DNA from: an uncultured Duganella sp.
Lineage (GTDB): Bacteria; Pseudomonadota; Gammaproteobacteria; Burkholderiales; Burkholderiaceae
Direction of reading: 5' to 3'
DNA: 28,845 nucleotides
NCBI GenBank assembly: GCA_946482335.1
Contig: CAMLRG010000061.1
Span: 1-28,845 of the forward strand
Below, in pieces: positions 8,481-16,670 of the stretch (position 1 is the first letter of the stretch; each line of letters begins with the position of its first letter). The notes under the pieces were generated by a model. That model had not been told where the DNA came from. It saw nothing but the letters and a program-made list of their open reading frames with translations, and did not search any database. A program made the translations under genes and the position numbers.

Positions 8481-8498
8481 AAGCAGAAATCATGCCAG
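8481..8498 (-). promoter_or_regulatory. Sigma-54 promoter of glnA
   Basis: Minus-strand sequence CTGGCATGATTTCTGCTT carries GG and GC separated by exactly 10 nt, the -24/-12 hallmark (consensus TGGCAC-N5-TTGCW). It points toward glnA, 66 bp before its ATG. Linkage to ntrC and the NtrC-type palindromes upstream supports it. The predicted start point is near 8471. Confidence 0.82.
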
Positions 8499-8528
8499 CA
8501 AAACTACAGCTACCGACACGTAAAAATC

Positions 8529-8543
8529 GCACCATGCGGGTGC
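8529..8543. promoter_or_regulatory. NtrC-type binding site A
   Basis: GCACC-ATGCG-GGTGC is a perfect 5-bp dyad with 5-nt spacer matching the enterobacterial NtrC consensus (TGCACC-N5-GGTGCA). It is centred near -65 from the predicted glnA sigma-54 start. Confidence 0.75.
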
Positions 8544-8557
8544 ATCTCCCAATTATC

Positions 8558-8572
8558 GCACCATTGTGGTGC
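8558..8572. promoter_or_regulatory. NtrC-type binding site B
   Basis: GCACCA-TTG-TGGTGC is a perfect 6-bp dyad, the strongest NtrC-like site here, 29 bp from site A (about three helical turns). Paired sites are typical of NtrC enhancers that support oligomer formation. Confidence 0.8.
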
Positions 8573-8577
8573 ATTCT

Positions 8578-8612
8578 TGCACCAATGCGTGCGGATGCCT
8601 CGCCGTGGTGCA
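8578..8612. promoter_or_regulatory. Split NtrC-like half sites near the rhodanese start
   Basis: TGCACCA (8578-8584) and its inverse TGGTGCA (8606-8612) are perfect 7-nt arms but are separated by 21 nt instead of 3. The right half lies 20 bp before the rhodanese ATG. It could be degenerate enhancer sites or a looped or repressing site over the rhodanese promoter. Confidence 0.45.
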
Positions 8613-8632
8613 GTGATCATAAAGGAAAAACC

Positions 8633-9094
8633 ATGGGCTCCAACGCAGAAATCCTCGACCGTGCACGCAAACGCGACACTTCCCTGCCCTATGCCGGTGC
8701 GGTGACCCCACAAGAGGCATATGAGCTATTGAAATGCGACCCGCATGTGCGGCTGGTGGATGTGCGGACCAATGCCGAGCGCGATTGGGTGGGACGGGTG
8801 GCGATCCCGGCGGAACAGCATTTGGCCGTGCAATGGAATGTGTACCCTGGCGGGACGCCGAATCCCGATTTCCTGGGGCAGCTGGCCGCCGCGGTACCGG
8901 GCAAGGACACGGTGGTCGTATTCCTGTGCCGTTCCGGCGTGCGTTCGCGCCATGCCGCCAAGGCGGCAACGGAAGCCGGATACAGCCAGTGCTACGACAT
9001 CCTGGAGGGGTTTGAGGGGGATAAGGACGCCAACGGACATCGCAAGACGGTTGGCGGATGGTGCAAGGCCGGCCTGCCCTGGTTGGGGGCCTGA
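8633..9094 (+). CDS. Single-domain rhodanese-like sulfurtransferase
   Basis: 153 residues from the ATG at 8633, preceded by AAAGGA; an upstream in-frame Met at 8492 would run through the NtrC sites and is rejected. One rhodanese domain is present: LVDVRTNAERDWVGRV (41-56) and the active-site loop CRSGVRS with Cys99, which in this family carries the persulfide. A conserved-looking C-terminal segment (ILEGFEGDKD, then GGWCKAGLPW) is typical of cytoplasmic rhodanese-like proteins in proteobacteria. The physiological sulfur donor and acceptor are unknown. It is transcribed divergently from glnA and shares the regulatory gap, so nitrogen control is possible. Its TGA directly abuts an intergenic hairpin element. 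Confidence 0.9.
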   Translation: MGSNAEILDRARKRDTSLPYAGAVTPQEAYELLKCDPHVRLVDVRTNAERDWVGRVAIPAEQHLAVQWNVYPGGTPNPDFLGQLAAAVPGKDTVVVFLCRSGVRSRHAAKAATEAGYSQCYDILEGFEGDKDANGHRKTVGGWCKAGLPWLGA

Positions 9095-9175
9095 AAACCG
9101 GTGAACCGGTAGGACGCGACAGCCGCCGGCCACGGTGGTGTCAGGCCCTTGGGCCTGACACCGGTTTACCGGTTT
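9095..9175. repeat. Intergenic hairpin element, copy 2 (single hairpin)
   Basis: AAACCGG (9095-9101) and CCGGTTT (9169-9175) border a perfect hairpin at 9137-9162 with arms GGTGTCAGGCCC / GGGCCTGACACC and loop TT. The element exactly fills the space between the rhodanese TGA (9092-9094) and the convergent receptor gene's TGA (complement of 9176-9178). A bidirectional terminator role is plausible. Confidence 0.9.
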
Positions 9176-11647
9176 TCAAAGCGCGTAATTCACCCGCGCA
9201 TACACAAAGCGCCCGCTGCGCCCGAACGGCGAATAGTTCGAGAACGGAGCATTGCCAGTCCCGTTCAACGCAGCAGGGAACGGATCCGGATACTGGTCAA
9301 ACAGGTTCTCCGCGCCCAGCGCCAGGGTCATACGCTGCGTAAGCTTGTAGCGCCCTTCGATATCCACCAAGGTCTTCGGCGACATCCAATGATCGGTCGC
9401 CGCCGTCGCGCCAGGCTGCAGCACCTTGCCATAGCGCGTCGCCCGCAGCGTGCCGCTCCAGGCGCCCAGCGTGTGGTTCAAGCTGGCCGTAACCTTGGTC
9501 TGCGGCGTGCCACGCTCGAAGGTCAGCACATTGATACGGTCAAACAGCACCGGCGCCGGATTCAGCGCGGCCAGTTGCGCCGTCACCGGCACCTTGGTCA
9601 CTTCGGTCTTGGTGTAATTCCCGGCCAAAGTGAAATCGAAGCGGCCAGCCGCCGGCGAATTCCATGGATAGCTCGCCACCACATCCACCCCGCGCGAAGT
9701 GGTGTCGACGCCATTGATGAAGAAGCGGCCGCCGCCCACGCCGATGAAGCCCAGCGAAGTCAGGTAATTACGCACATTCGGCGCGATCAGGTTCTCCGAC
9801 AGCACGATGCGGTCGCGGATCTTGATCTGGAACGCATCGACAGTGAAGGAAGCCTTGCCCGCCTTGGCCACGGCGCCCAGCGAGAAGTTGGTCGACTTTT
9901 CGGCATCCAGCGGTTTCGCGCCCAGCGCCACGGCAGCGGCATCGCTCGGCTTGAAGGTGGTGATGTCGTAAGGGACACCCGCAATGAAGTTGGTCGACGT
10001 GGTGGTGAAGTTCTGCTGCTGCGGCGACGGTGCCCGGAAGCCATTCTGCGCCGAACCGCGCAGGGCAAACGCCGGCGAGAAGTTGTAGCGCCCCGCCAGC
10101 TTGCCCGACCAGTTATTGCCAAAGTCGGTGTAATGCTCGCCGCGCACGGCGAAGGAGGCCAGGAATGCCGGCGTCAGGTTGGCTTCAAAGTCGGCAAACA
10201 CGGAATAGGCCTTGCGGCTGGTATCCGATTCGTCGCTTGGGCGGAAGCCGGGGAACACCTGGGCGCCCGACGGGGCCGGGGTACCGTTCGCCAGCAGCAC
10301 GCCGCCATTGCGCCAGGAATCCGGTTCGCCGGCATGCAGCGCATAGCCCTCACGGCGCGCCTCGGCGCCGACCGCAACGTTCAGTGGCGAGGACAGGCCC
10401 ACTTCATACTGCTTCACGCCGGACAGGTTGAACGTCAATTGGTCGTACTTGAAGCCGCCGGCATCGAACTCGCGCTTGGACGATGGGCCGATCGAACGGT
10501 TCAGCGTGTTCTTGATGGTGAAATCCATCTCGTTCTGGCCGTAGGTGACGGAAGCATCCATATCCCAGGTGCCCATGGTCCAGGTGCCGCCGAAGGCGAA
10601 GCTGGCGTCCGCCACCGCGGGCGCGATGATCGGCAGGAAGCCATCCGGATAAATCGAGATAATGTTCTGGTCCTGCAGCGCGCGGCGGAAGAAACCTGCC
10701 GAACGGGCATCGCGGTCCTGGTAGCTCGCCCAGCCATACAGCTTGGCGCCGCCGGCCAGGTTATAGCCGGCGTTGGCGAAGAAGGTGTTCTGCTTCATCT
10801 CCGGCTCGCCATACCAGGCGTTGAAGCGGTTGAAATTCGCTTCGCGCGGATCGAAGGCGCCATTCACCAGCGGATACTGCTGGCGGACGTCCCAGCCCGA
10901 ACGCTCGGTATGGTCCTGGCGCTTGCGTTCCAGCGCCAAGGTCAGGAAGCCGTCTTCGCCCAGCTCCATGCCTTTCCACAAACTCATGGTCAGGGTATTG
11001 CCGTCTTCGCGCTCGCGCTTGTTCACGGTGCCCCAGGTGGCGCCGGCCGGCGGCGTCCCCGGCAGGAATTCGTATTCGGTGTCGCGGCGGCCGTAGCTGA
11101 TGGTCGCCTCGCCGCCGGTGCGGTCGCTGCGCAGGCGCACGTTGACCACGCCGGCGATCGCGTCGGAGCCATATTGTGCCGAAGCGCCGTCGCGCAGCAC
11201 TTCGATGCTCTTCACGATGCCCGAAGGGATGGTATTCATGTCCACCGCCGCCGAACCGCGGCCGACGGTATTGTTCACATTGACCAGCGAGGAGGCATGG
11301 CGGCGCTTGGAATTGACCAGCACCAGGGTCTGGTCAGGCGCCAGGCCGCGCAGCGTGGCGGGACGGATGGTATCGGTGCCGTCGGCCAGGCCCGGGCGCG
11401 GGAAATTCAGCGACGGCAGGGCCACGGACAGGGCTTGGGTAATTTCCGGCACGCCGGCATTCTTGATGGAATCGGCGCTGATGATGTCGACCGGTGCCGT
11501 GGTGTCGAGCACCGTGCGGTTCGAGACCCGGGTACCGGTCACCACGACGGTGGCGGTAGTGTCCGCAGCGGGCGCTTCCTGCGCCCATGCGGCATTGGTG
11601 AAAAGTGACGCGACTGCAATTGCAAGAACCTGTTTTTTTGGTGCCAT
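9176..11647 (-). CDS. TonB-dependent outer-membrane receptor
   Basis: 823 residues. A signal peptide (MAPKKQVLAIAVASLF, cleavage near AWA/QE) precedes a TonB-box-like ATVVVTGTRV, then a plug domain (about 45-165) with APVDIISADSIKNAG, RGLAPDQTLVLVNSKRRHAS, GRGSAAVDMNTIP and IEVLRDGASAQYGSDAIAGV. The rest is a beta barrel with repeated amphipathic strands, a NLFDQYPDPFP segment and a terminal strand ending FVYARVNYAL with the usual aromatic near the C-terminus. It imports a ligand across the outer membrane using TonB energy; the substrate cannot be told and no Fur box or transport partner is visible beside it. AAGGGG precedes the ATG. A TTGACA at 11717-11712 (minus) could be a -35 box, but its -10 is weak. 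Confidence 0.95.
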   Translation of the reverse strand: MAPKKQVLAIAVASLFTNAAWAQEAPAADTTATVVVTGTRVSNRTVLDTTAPVDIISADSIKNAGVPEITQALSVALPSLNFPRPGLADGTDTIRPATLRGLAPDQTLVLVNSKRRHASSLVNVNNTVGRGSAAVDMNTIPSGIVKSIEVLRDGASAQYGSDAIAGVVNVRLRSDRTGGEATISYGRRDTEYEFLPGTPPAGATWGTVNKREREDGNTLTMSLWKGMELGEDGFLTLALERKRQDHTERSGWDVRQQYPLVNGAFDPREANFNRFNAWYGEPEMKQNTFFANAGYNLAGGAKLYGWASYQDRDARSAGFFRRALQDQNIISIYPDGFLPIIAPAVADASFAFGGTWTMGTWDMDASVTYGQNEMDFTIKNTLNRSIGPSSKREFDAGGFKYDQLTFNLSGVKQYEVGLSSPLNVAVGAEARREGYALHAGEPDSWRNGGVLLANGTPAPSGAQVFPGFRPSDESDTSRKAYSVFADFEANLTPAFLASFAVRGEHYTDFGNNWSGKLAGRYNFSPAFALRGSAQNGFRAPSPQQQNFTTTSTNFIAGVPYDITTFKPSDAAAVALGAKPLDAEKSTNFSLGAVAKAGKASFTVDAFQIKIRDRIVLSENLIAPNVRNYLTSLGFIGVGGGRFFINGVDTTSRGVDVVASYPWNSPAAGRFDFTLAGNYTKTEVTKVPVTAQLAALNPAPVLFDRINVLTFERGTPQTKVTASLNHTLGAWSGTLRATRYGKVLQPGATAATDHWMSPKTLVDIEGRYKLTQRMTLALGAENLFDQYPDPFPAALNGTGNAPFSNYSPFGRSGRFVYARVNYAL

Positions 11648-11743
11648 AGCTACCCCTTGTAGTTAAACCAGTTTCACTCTCCGGCTTATCTTTGGGGTAA
11701 CTATGAGCAACTGTCAATTAAAGTTCTCGCGGATACAACACTT

Positions 11744-13039
11744 TTACGTGTTTATACGTAGGCGCTGTCTGACAAACTCGATATGGTTGCGCAAACCATA
11801 GAACTCATCGGCAAACGACAGGGGCACGCTCAGGCGGTTGACGCGTTCCTCGATCTGGTCAAGGCGGCGCAACAATTCCTCGCGCGGCTTGCCCTCGTCG
11901 ACGCCCTGCTCCACCGCGCGCAGCTGGCCGTACCAACGGTAGACGCGCGAACGGATGCGCCAGACGTACAGCGGCGGCACCACGCGCGACAGCGGCAGCA
12001 CCAGGGCGCCCAGCGCCAGCAGTACCACCCACAGGCGGTCGAACAGGTTGGCCAGCCAGAAGCTCATATAGCGCTGCAGGAAAGGCGGGCCATCCTTGTA
12101 GAACTTGGCCGCTTCATGCGCCACCGGGATTTCGGTATAGCGCGGCGAGGGGAACTGGCCCTGCTGCTGGAACCACCCTGCCCCGCTATGGAGGCTGCTG
12201 GCCGCCTGCACGAACAGGTCGACCAGGGCCGGATGCAAATCTTCGCGCGCCACCAGGGTGGCGGTGGGGGCGATCAGCTGGTAGTCGCGGGCCGGCAGGT
12301 CGCGGCCCAGGTCGACGATGCCGCGCGGCAGCGTGACGTGGGTCAGGAACGGCAGGCGGCGGGTATAGGCTTCGGCCTGGGTGAAGTCGAACAGCCTGAT
12401 CCCGGGCGTCATCAGCAGCATCTGGATCAGCGGGTCGTCGGGCGCGGCGGCAAATACCAGGGCGTCGATGCGGCCTTCCAGCAATTCCACCGTGGCGGGG
12501 GTGTTTTCCAGGTCGCTGGACGCGATGTCGTCCGGCTGCACGCCATTGATCTGCAGCACCTGGCGGAACAGGCGCGGCGCGCCGCTGCCTTCCGGACCCA
12601 GGTTGACCTTCATGCCCTTCAGGTGGGTCAGGCTGGTGACGGCCTTCTTTTCGCGCATGAACAGCCATAGCGGTTCCGTGAACAGGCTGCCCAGGGAGAC
12701 CAGGCCGCGCCGTTCGGCTTCGGCTTCGGTGGTGGAACCGCTTTGCACGAAGGCGATGTCGGTCTCGCCTTTGTTCAGGCGTTGCAGGTTTTCCTGGGAA
12801 CCCTGGCTGGGCTGCAGCGCGACCTTGATGCCATGCCTGGCCATCGCCTGGGCGTAGCGCTTGCCGATGTTTTCGTAGGCGCTGTTTTCCTGGCCGGTGG
12901 AGAGCTTGACTTCGCGTGGCGGGGTGGGGTCGATGATCCAGTACGCCAGGGCGCAGGCGGCGATCACGACGAGGATGGTGGGGGCGATCGAAACCAGCAG
13001 GTCGCGCAGGCTGATGTTGGTGAATTTGATCAGTTTCAT
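11744..13039 (-). CDS. Membrane-anchored TAXI-family solute-binding protein
   Basis: 431 residues from the ATG at 13039 (MKLIKFTNISL); an ATG three codons earlier (13048) is equally possible, as neither has a clear ribosome-binding site. The frame stays open further upstream, but that extension only translates the intergenic repeat and is rejected. An N-terminal membrane helix (about 14-34, SIAPTILVVIAACALAYWII) anchors a periplasmic TAXI/TRAP binding domain: KLSTGQENSAYENIGKRYAQ, DIAFVQSGST and LKGMKVNLGPEGSGAPRLF. A second helix near 335-355 (VVLLALGALVLPLS) is followed by a cytoplasmic coiled-coil tail (LRRLDQIEERVNRLS). No TRAP permease genes lie nearby, so transport versus sensing is open. 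The upstream PBP gene runs in the same direction. Confidence 0.85.
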   Translation of the reverse strand: MKLIKFTNISLRDLLVSIAPTILVVIAACALAYWIIDPTPPREVKLSTGQENSAYENIGKRYAQAMARHGIKVALQPSQGSQENLQRLNKGETDIAFVQSGSTTEAEAERRGLVSLGSLFTEPLWLFMREKKAVTSLTHLKGMKVNLGPEGSGAPRLFRQVLQINGVQPDDIASSDLENTPATVELLEGRIDALVFAAAPDDPLIQMLLMTPGIRLFDFTQAEAYTRRLPFLTHVTLPRGIVDLGRDLPARDYQLIAPTATLVAREDLHPALVDLFVQAASSLHSGAGWFQQQGQFPSPRYTEIPVAHEAAKFYKDGPPFLQRYMSFWLANLFDRLWVVLLALGALVLPLSRVVPPLYVWRIRSRVYRWYGQLRAVEQGVDEGKPREELLRRLDQIEERVNRLSVPLSFADEFYGLRNHIEFVRQRLRINT

Positions 13040-13051
13040 GACCGGCATTTT

Positions 13052-13157
13052 AAACCGGCACACCGGTGTCAGACCCGCAGGGTCCGACACCTTGCTACGC
13101 GGCCACCGCAGGCCGAAGGTGTCTGACCCTGGGGGTCAGACACCGGTTTGCCGGTTT
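13052..13157. repeat. Intergenic double-hairpin element, copy 3
   Basis: Borders AAACCGG (13052-13058) and CCGGTTT (13151-13157) enclose hairpins at 13065-13091 (arms GGTGTCAGACCC / GGGTCCGACACC, one mismatch) and 13118-13144 (perfect arms GGTGTCTGACCC / GGGTCAGACACC). The right border directly follows the TGA of the PBP gene; the left border lies 12 bp before the TAXI ATG. Confidence 0.88.
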
Positions 13158-16100
13158 TCAGCGGGCCCCGCAGGCACGCAACGGCGCGGCAGGAACCGCC
13201 GCCGCCGTGGCCGCCGCCATCGCGGCCGCCGCCACCGGCTGCACCCCGCCCGGCGCCCCGGCCGCCACCGCCGCGACCACCGGCGCCGCCTTCTGCGCCT
13301 GCGGATCGATCAAAGGCATCAGCGAAGGCGCCAGCACCGTCAGCAATTGCACCGGCAGCGCCGAAGTGAAGTCATAGTTCTTCGACTCCGGCCCATGCAC
13401 ATAGGCCGTCATCGAGCCAAAGAAACGCTCACCGATGTTGAAGACAAAGGTCGCCGACCGGTTCACATAGCGCGACTCGATCAGCCGGCCCCCGGCCGCA
13501 TACACGTCAAAGCGCTGGTCGCCGGTACCGGTCTTGCCGCCCACCGGGATCACCGCGCCATCGGCGCCGACGAAGGCGCTCTTGACGCGCCGCGCGGTGC
13601 CGTCCGACACCACCTCACGGATCGCGTCCGCCACCGCGCGCGCCACTTCCGGCGACAGCACCTGTTCGTTGGCGCTCGACTTGGTGCGCGCCACCGTCGT
13701 TTCATACGGCGTGCCCGCCGCGAAATGCAGCGACTCGATGCGCTGCGTGGTCTTGCGCACGCCGCCATTGACGATAATGCCCATCATTTCCGCCAGTGCC
13801 GCCGGACGGTCGGCCGACGCGCCCAAGGTGGTCGCATACGACGGCACCAGGGAATCGAAGGGATAACCCATCTTCTTCCACTGGCGGTGGATGCCCATGA
13901 AGGCTTCCATCTCCAGCAAGCCGGCGATGCGCTTGTCCTGCGCATGCTTGCGGTGCGTCTTGAACAGCCACTGGTAGACTTCCTGGCGCTCCTTCTCGCT
14001 GGCCGCCACCACGTCCGCCAGCGAGGCCCCCTCGTTCTGGTGCAGGTAAGCCACCAGCCACAATTCCAGCGGATGCACGGCCGCCAGATAGCCGCGGTCG
14101 GCCAGGCTCCACTTGTCCATCGCGTACTGCTCGTACATGCGGGCCAGGCGGTCGTCCGGCACTTCGTTCTGCACCTTCAGGTTGTCGTTGACGAACTTGC
14201 CGAACTCGGCCAGCGTGGCCTTCGGGTACAGCGTACGGTGGATGTTCGCCAGGCGCACCGGCGTCGGGCGGATCGAGTCCAGCAGGACCTCATCCAGCTC
14301 GGTCACCTTCTTGCCTTTGTATTTGGCATAGAAGCGGTACAGGAATTCCTTGCCTTCCTTGTCGGCGAAACGCGCCAGGTAGGCCGCGCGGCGCGGATCG
14401 TCGGCATCGGCCAGCACGGTCTGAGAAGAACCGGGCATCTGGAAGGAGTAATACTTCACCACGTCGCGCATCAGGCGCACGAACACCAGGTTGGTCGAAC
14501 GGCGCAAGGCTTCGCGCACGGTCATGATCTTCGGATCGTCATCCTTGGTGAAGTTGCCGAAGTAATGCAGGCCGCCGCCGGTGAAGAACCCCTCGTACGG
14601 GCTGGCCGAATATTTGCGCTCGAGCGCCGCCTGCAGCATGGCCTTCAGGTCGCGCTTGTCCACCGCTTGCGCCGCCAGGTATTCCAGGCCCCAGGTGGTC
14701 AGGCGGTCGCGCGGGTCGACGCTGATCTTCTTCAATTCCGCCGCGTCCATCCCGCCATATTTCTTGAACAGCTGGTCGACGATGTCCATATAGGTGACCA
14801 GCGTGCGCAGCTTGGCGGTGGAACCCAGGTCGAGCTTGGCGCCTTCGTTGATGTCCAGCGGCTGGTCATAGTTATCGGTCTGCACGCGCAGGTAGTTGGT
14901 GTGCTCGCCGCGCTCCAGCAGCGTGAAGCTGTACACCACGTTGGCCGGGTCGCCATTGCCCAGCAAGCCCTTGCCGGTCAGGCCGGCCTGCACCGCGGTA
15001 TCCTGGTCGCGCAACTGGCGCAGCATGGCGGTGACGGCTTTCTGGGTTTCCGCGTCGAGCGTGCTGCTCACCGCCAGGTCGAGGCGGTCCAGGTTGTACA
15101 TGCGGTTGTCGCCCAGCAGGTTGGCCAGGTGCACGCGCACCGCATTCGACGCCTTCTTGGTCACGTACGACATCGGCGGCGCCGCCTGCAAGCCATTGCC
15201 CTTGGCCGGATGCAGCTTTTCCTTCAGCGCCGCGTCGCGCAACTGCGGCGTGATGATGCCGGCCGAGGCCAGCAGCCGCAGGTGGCTGTTGGCCAGCACT
15301 TCCAGGTCTTCGTCGCCATCGCCCAGGTAATAGCTGGGGCGGCGCTGCGCAATCAGCAGCGACAGCGCTTCCTTGAAGGCCAGCGCGCTGCCCGGCTGGT
15401 CCATCTTGCCGGACAACAGGCGGCTCACTTCATCGAAATCGCGGCCATACCAGACCCACATGCCGTCGCCGATGCCGTTCACTTCACCGTAGCCCGGCTT
15501 GGCCGACAGCGGCACGGTGTTGAGGTAGTCGACCACGATCTGGCGCCGCACCTTGGTGGTGTCCTCACCCTGCTGGTAAGCGCGCAGCGTGGCCGAGACC
15601 ATTTGCTGCAGCTTATCCTTCATCGAGCCGGTGCGGCCTTCCGGCGAATGGCGGTATTTCTCGATCTGGGTGGCCAGCGTGGAGCCGCCCGCCGCGCGGT
15701 GGCTGCCCATGCCGACGGCACCCATCGACTTTTCCAGGATGGCCTTGGACAGGCGGTCCCATTCCACCGCCGGATTGCGTTTCGGATATTTGTTGTCGAG
15801 CAGTTCGCGGTTCTCGATGAACAGCAGGCTTTGCACCAACGCGGCCGGGGTTTGCTCGAAGCCGCCATAGATGCGCTCCGGATAGCTGGCCGTGAACAAG
15901 GGCTGCGCGCGGCAGTCGAAGATGGTCAAGCCGGTACGGGTCTTTTCGCGATAGGTGGCAAACACGCCCATATCGCTCAATTCCACCATCTTCGGCGAGA
16001 AGCGGGCCTGCGACGTGACTTCGTAATCGCGCGCCTTCAGCTTGTCCAGGTAATCGGGCAGGTTGGCGTAGCCGAGACGTTCATCGTAAGGGCTGTCATG

Positions 16101-16358
16101 CGGATAACGGATGGCCTTGCTCGGGCCGGGTTCCACTTTATAGGTCAGCTGACTGACCAGGTCCGTGAACAGGCGCGCCTGCATCGTCGAGGTGCGGGTC
16201 TCGTGGTATCCCCAGAACCCGGCCACGGTCAGCAACACCAGGATCAGCACGATAAGTGCATTGCGCGAACGCGAACCTTTCTTCGGTTCGGAGGGCGGTG
16301 GTGGAGCGGGCTCGGTCGGTTCGTAAGGGTGTGTTTCGTGATCGTGTTGGGAAGGCAT
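13158..16358 (-). CDS. Class A-like penicillin-binding protein (glycosyltransferase GT51 plus transpeptidase)
   Basis: 1066 residues from the ATG at 16358. The cytoplasmic N-terminus is proline-rich (PTEPAPPPPSEP), followed by one membrane helix (about 33-50). The GT51 region (about 150-320) has IENRE with Glu182 and GGSTLATQ at 224-231. The transpeptidase region has the SxxK tetrad S513-T-A-K516, STN at 621-623 and KTGTGDQ at 942-948. It should polymerise and cross-link peptidoglycan in the periplasm. Oddities: about 320 residues separate the SxN and KTG motifs, far more than usual, and a poly-Ala/Pro tail ends the protein. The frame is open 43 codons further upstream (ATG 16478, TTG 16487) with a very basic extension, so the start is uncertain. 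The stop abuts the AAACCGG border of a repeat. Confidence 0.9.
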   Translation of the reverse strand: MPSQHDHETHPYEPTEPAPPPPSEPKKGSRSRNALIVLILVLLTVAGFWGYHETRTSTMQARLFTDLVSQLTYKVEPGPSKAIRYPHDSPYDERLGYANLPDYLDKLKARDYEVTSQARFSPKMVELSDMGVFATYREKTRTGLTIFDCRAQPLFTASYPERIYGGFEQTPAALVQSLLFIENRELLDNKYPKRNPAVEWDRLSKAILEKSMGAVGMGSHRAAGGSTLATQIEKYRHSPEGRTGSMKDKLQQMVSATLRAYQQGEDTTKVRRQIVVDYLNTVPLSAKPGYGEVNGIGDGMWVWYGRDFDEVSRLLSGKMDQPGSALAFKEALSLLIAQRRPSYYLGDGDEDLEVLANSHLRLLASAGIITPQLRDAALKEKLHPAKGNGLQAAPPMSYVTKKASNAVRVHLANLLGDNRMYNLDRLDLAVSSTLDAETQKAVTAMLRQLRDQDTAVQAGLTGKGLLGNGDPANVVYSFTLLERGEHTNYLRVQTDNYDQPLDINEGAKLDLGSTAKLRTLVTYMDIVDQLFKKYGGMDAAELKKISVDPRDRLTTWGLEYLAAQAVDKRDLKAMLQAALERKYSASPYEGFFTGGGLHYFGNFTKDDDPKIMTVREALRRSTNLVFVRLMRDVVKYYSFQMPGSSQTVLADADDPRRAAYLARFADKEGKEFLYRFYAKYKGKKVTELDEVLLDSIRPTPVRLANIHRTLYPKATLAEFGKFVNDNLKVQNEVPDDRLARMYEQYAMDKWSLADRGYLAAVHPLELWLVAYLHQNEGASLADVVAASEKERQEVYQWLFKTHRKHAQDKRIAGLLEMEAFMGIHRQWKKMGYPFDSLVPSYATTLGASADRPAALAEMMGIIVNGGVRKTTQRIESLHFAAGTPYETTVARTKSSANEQVLSPEVARAVADAIREVVSDGTARRVKSAFVGADGAVIPVGGKTGTGDQRFDVYAAGGRLIESRYVNRSATFVFNIGERFFGSMTAYVHGPESKNYDFTSALPVQLLTVLAPSLMPLIDPQAQKAAPVVAAVAAGAPGGVQPVAAAAMAAATAAAVPAAPLRACGAR

Positions 16359-16670
16359 AGGTACCGAGCGCAAACGCCGCTTCTTGCCGCCATATCCGAC
16401 GGCTGCCGCGCCGGCGCGCATCTTGCGCATCGCACGTACGACAACCCGGGGCCGGCGAAAACGACGGTTGCTTAACATAGAGTTCAAACCGGACAGTACA
16501 CGCAGTGTATTTCTGCATGATTACCATTGCACCACAACGGCGTGCGATGCACTGGGCAAGACGCAAAAAATACTCGCTGGGCGGATCACTTTCGCAAAAA
16601 AACAACGGCGCTCCACACTGCATGTGGGCGCCGTTGCAAGAGCTGTTAACACCCTTTTCACACTATGGAT
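16359..16670. other. Gap between the MoCF gene and the PBP start
   Basis: This 312 bp stretch holds the terminator of the MoCF gene (16595-16636) and the presumed PBP promoter, for which no clear hexamers were seen. The part nearest PBP (16359-16478) is open in the PBP frame and could encode a basic cytoplasmic extension (many Arg/Lys). Nothing else was recognised. Confidence 0.5.
16595..16636 (-). terminator. Rho-independent terminator after the MoCF gene
   Basis: CAACGGCGC (16603-16611) pairs with GCGCCGTTG (16628-16636), extended inside by CCACA/TGTGG after a one-base bulge. Seven A lie at the left end, i.e. a T-run in the minus-strand transcript. It lies 35 bp after the MoCF stop. Confidence 0.88.

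Noticed and set aside
8571..8581. Possible sigma-54 promoter facing the rhodanese gene
   Set aside because: GG and GC are separated by 9 nt, not 10, and the match overlaps NtrC half sites that explain the sequence.
9149..11608. 819-codon plus-strand open frame opposite the TonB receptor
   Set aside because: Begins inside a repeat element and mirrors the receptor gene; no recognisable protein features.
11735..11765. Small inverted repeat AACAC...GTGTT at the end of the TAXI gene
   Set aside because: Five base pairs overlapping the stop codon with no T-run; too weak to call a terminator.
12897..16475. 1192-codon plus-strand open frame opposite the PBP gene
   Set aside because: The opposite strand carries all catalytic motifs of a PBP; this frame starts in the TAXI gene, crosses a repeat element and has shadow-type composition.
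16523..16548. NtrC-like TGCACCACAACGGCG stretch before the PBP gene
   Set aside because: Only the left half matches; the right half reads GGCGT instead of GGTGC and no GG-N10-GC promoter faces the PBP gene.
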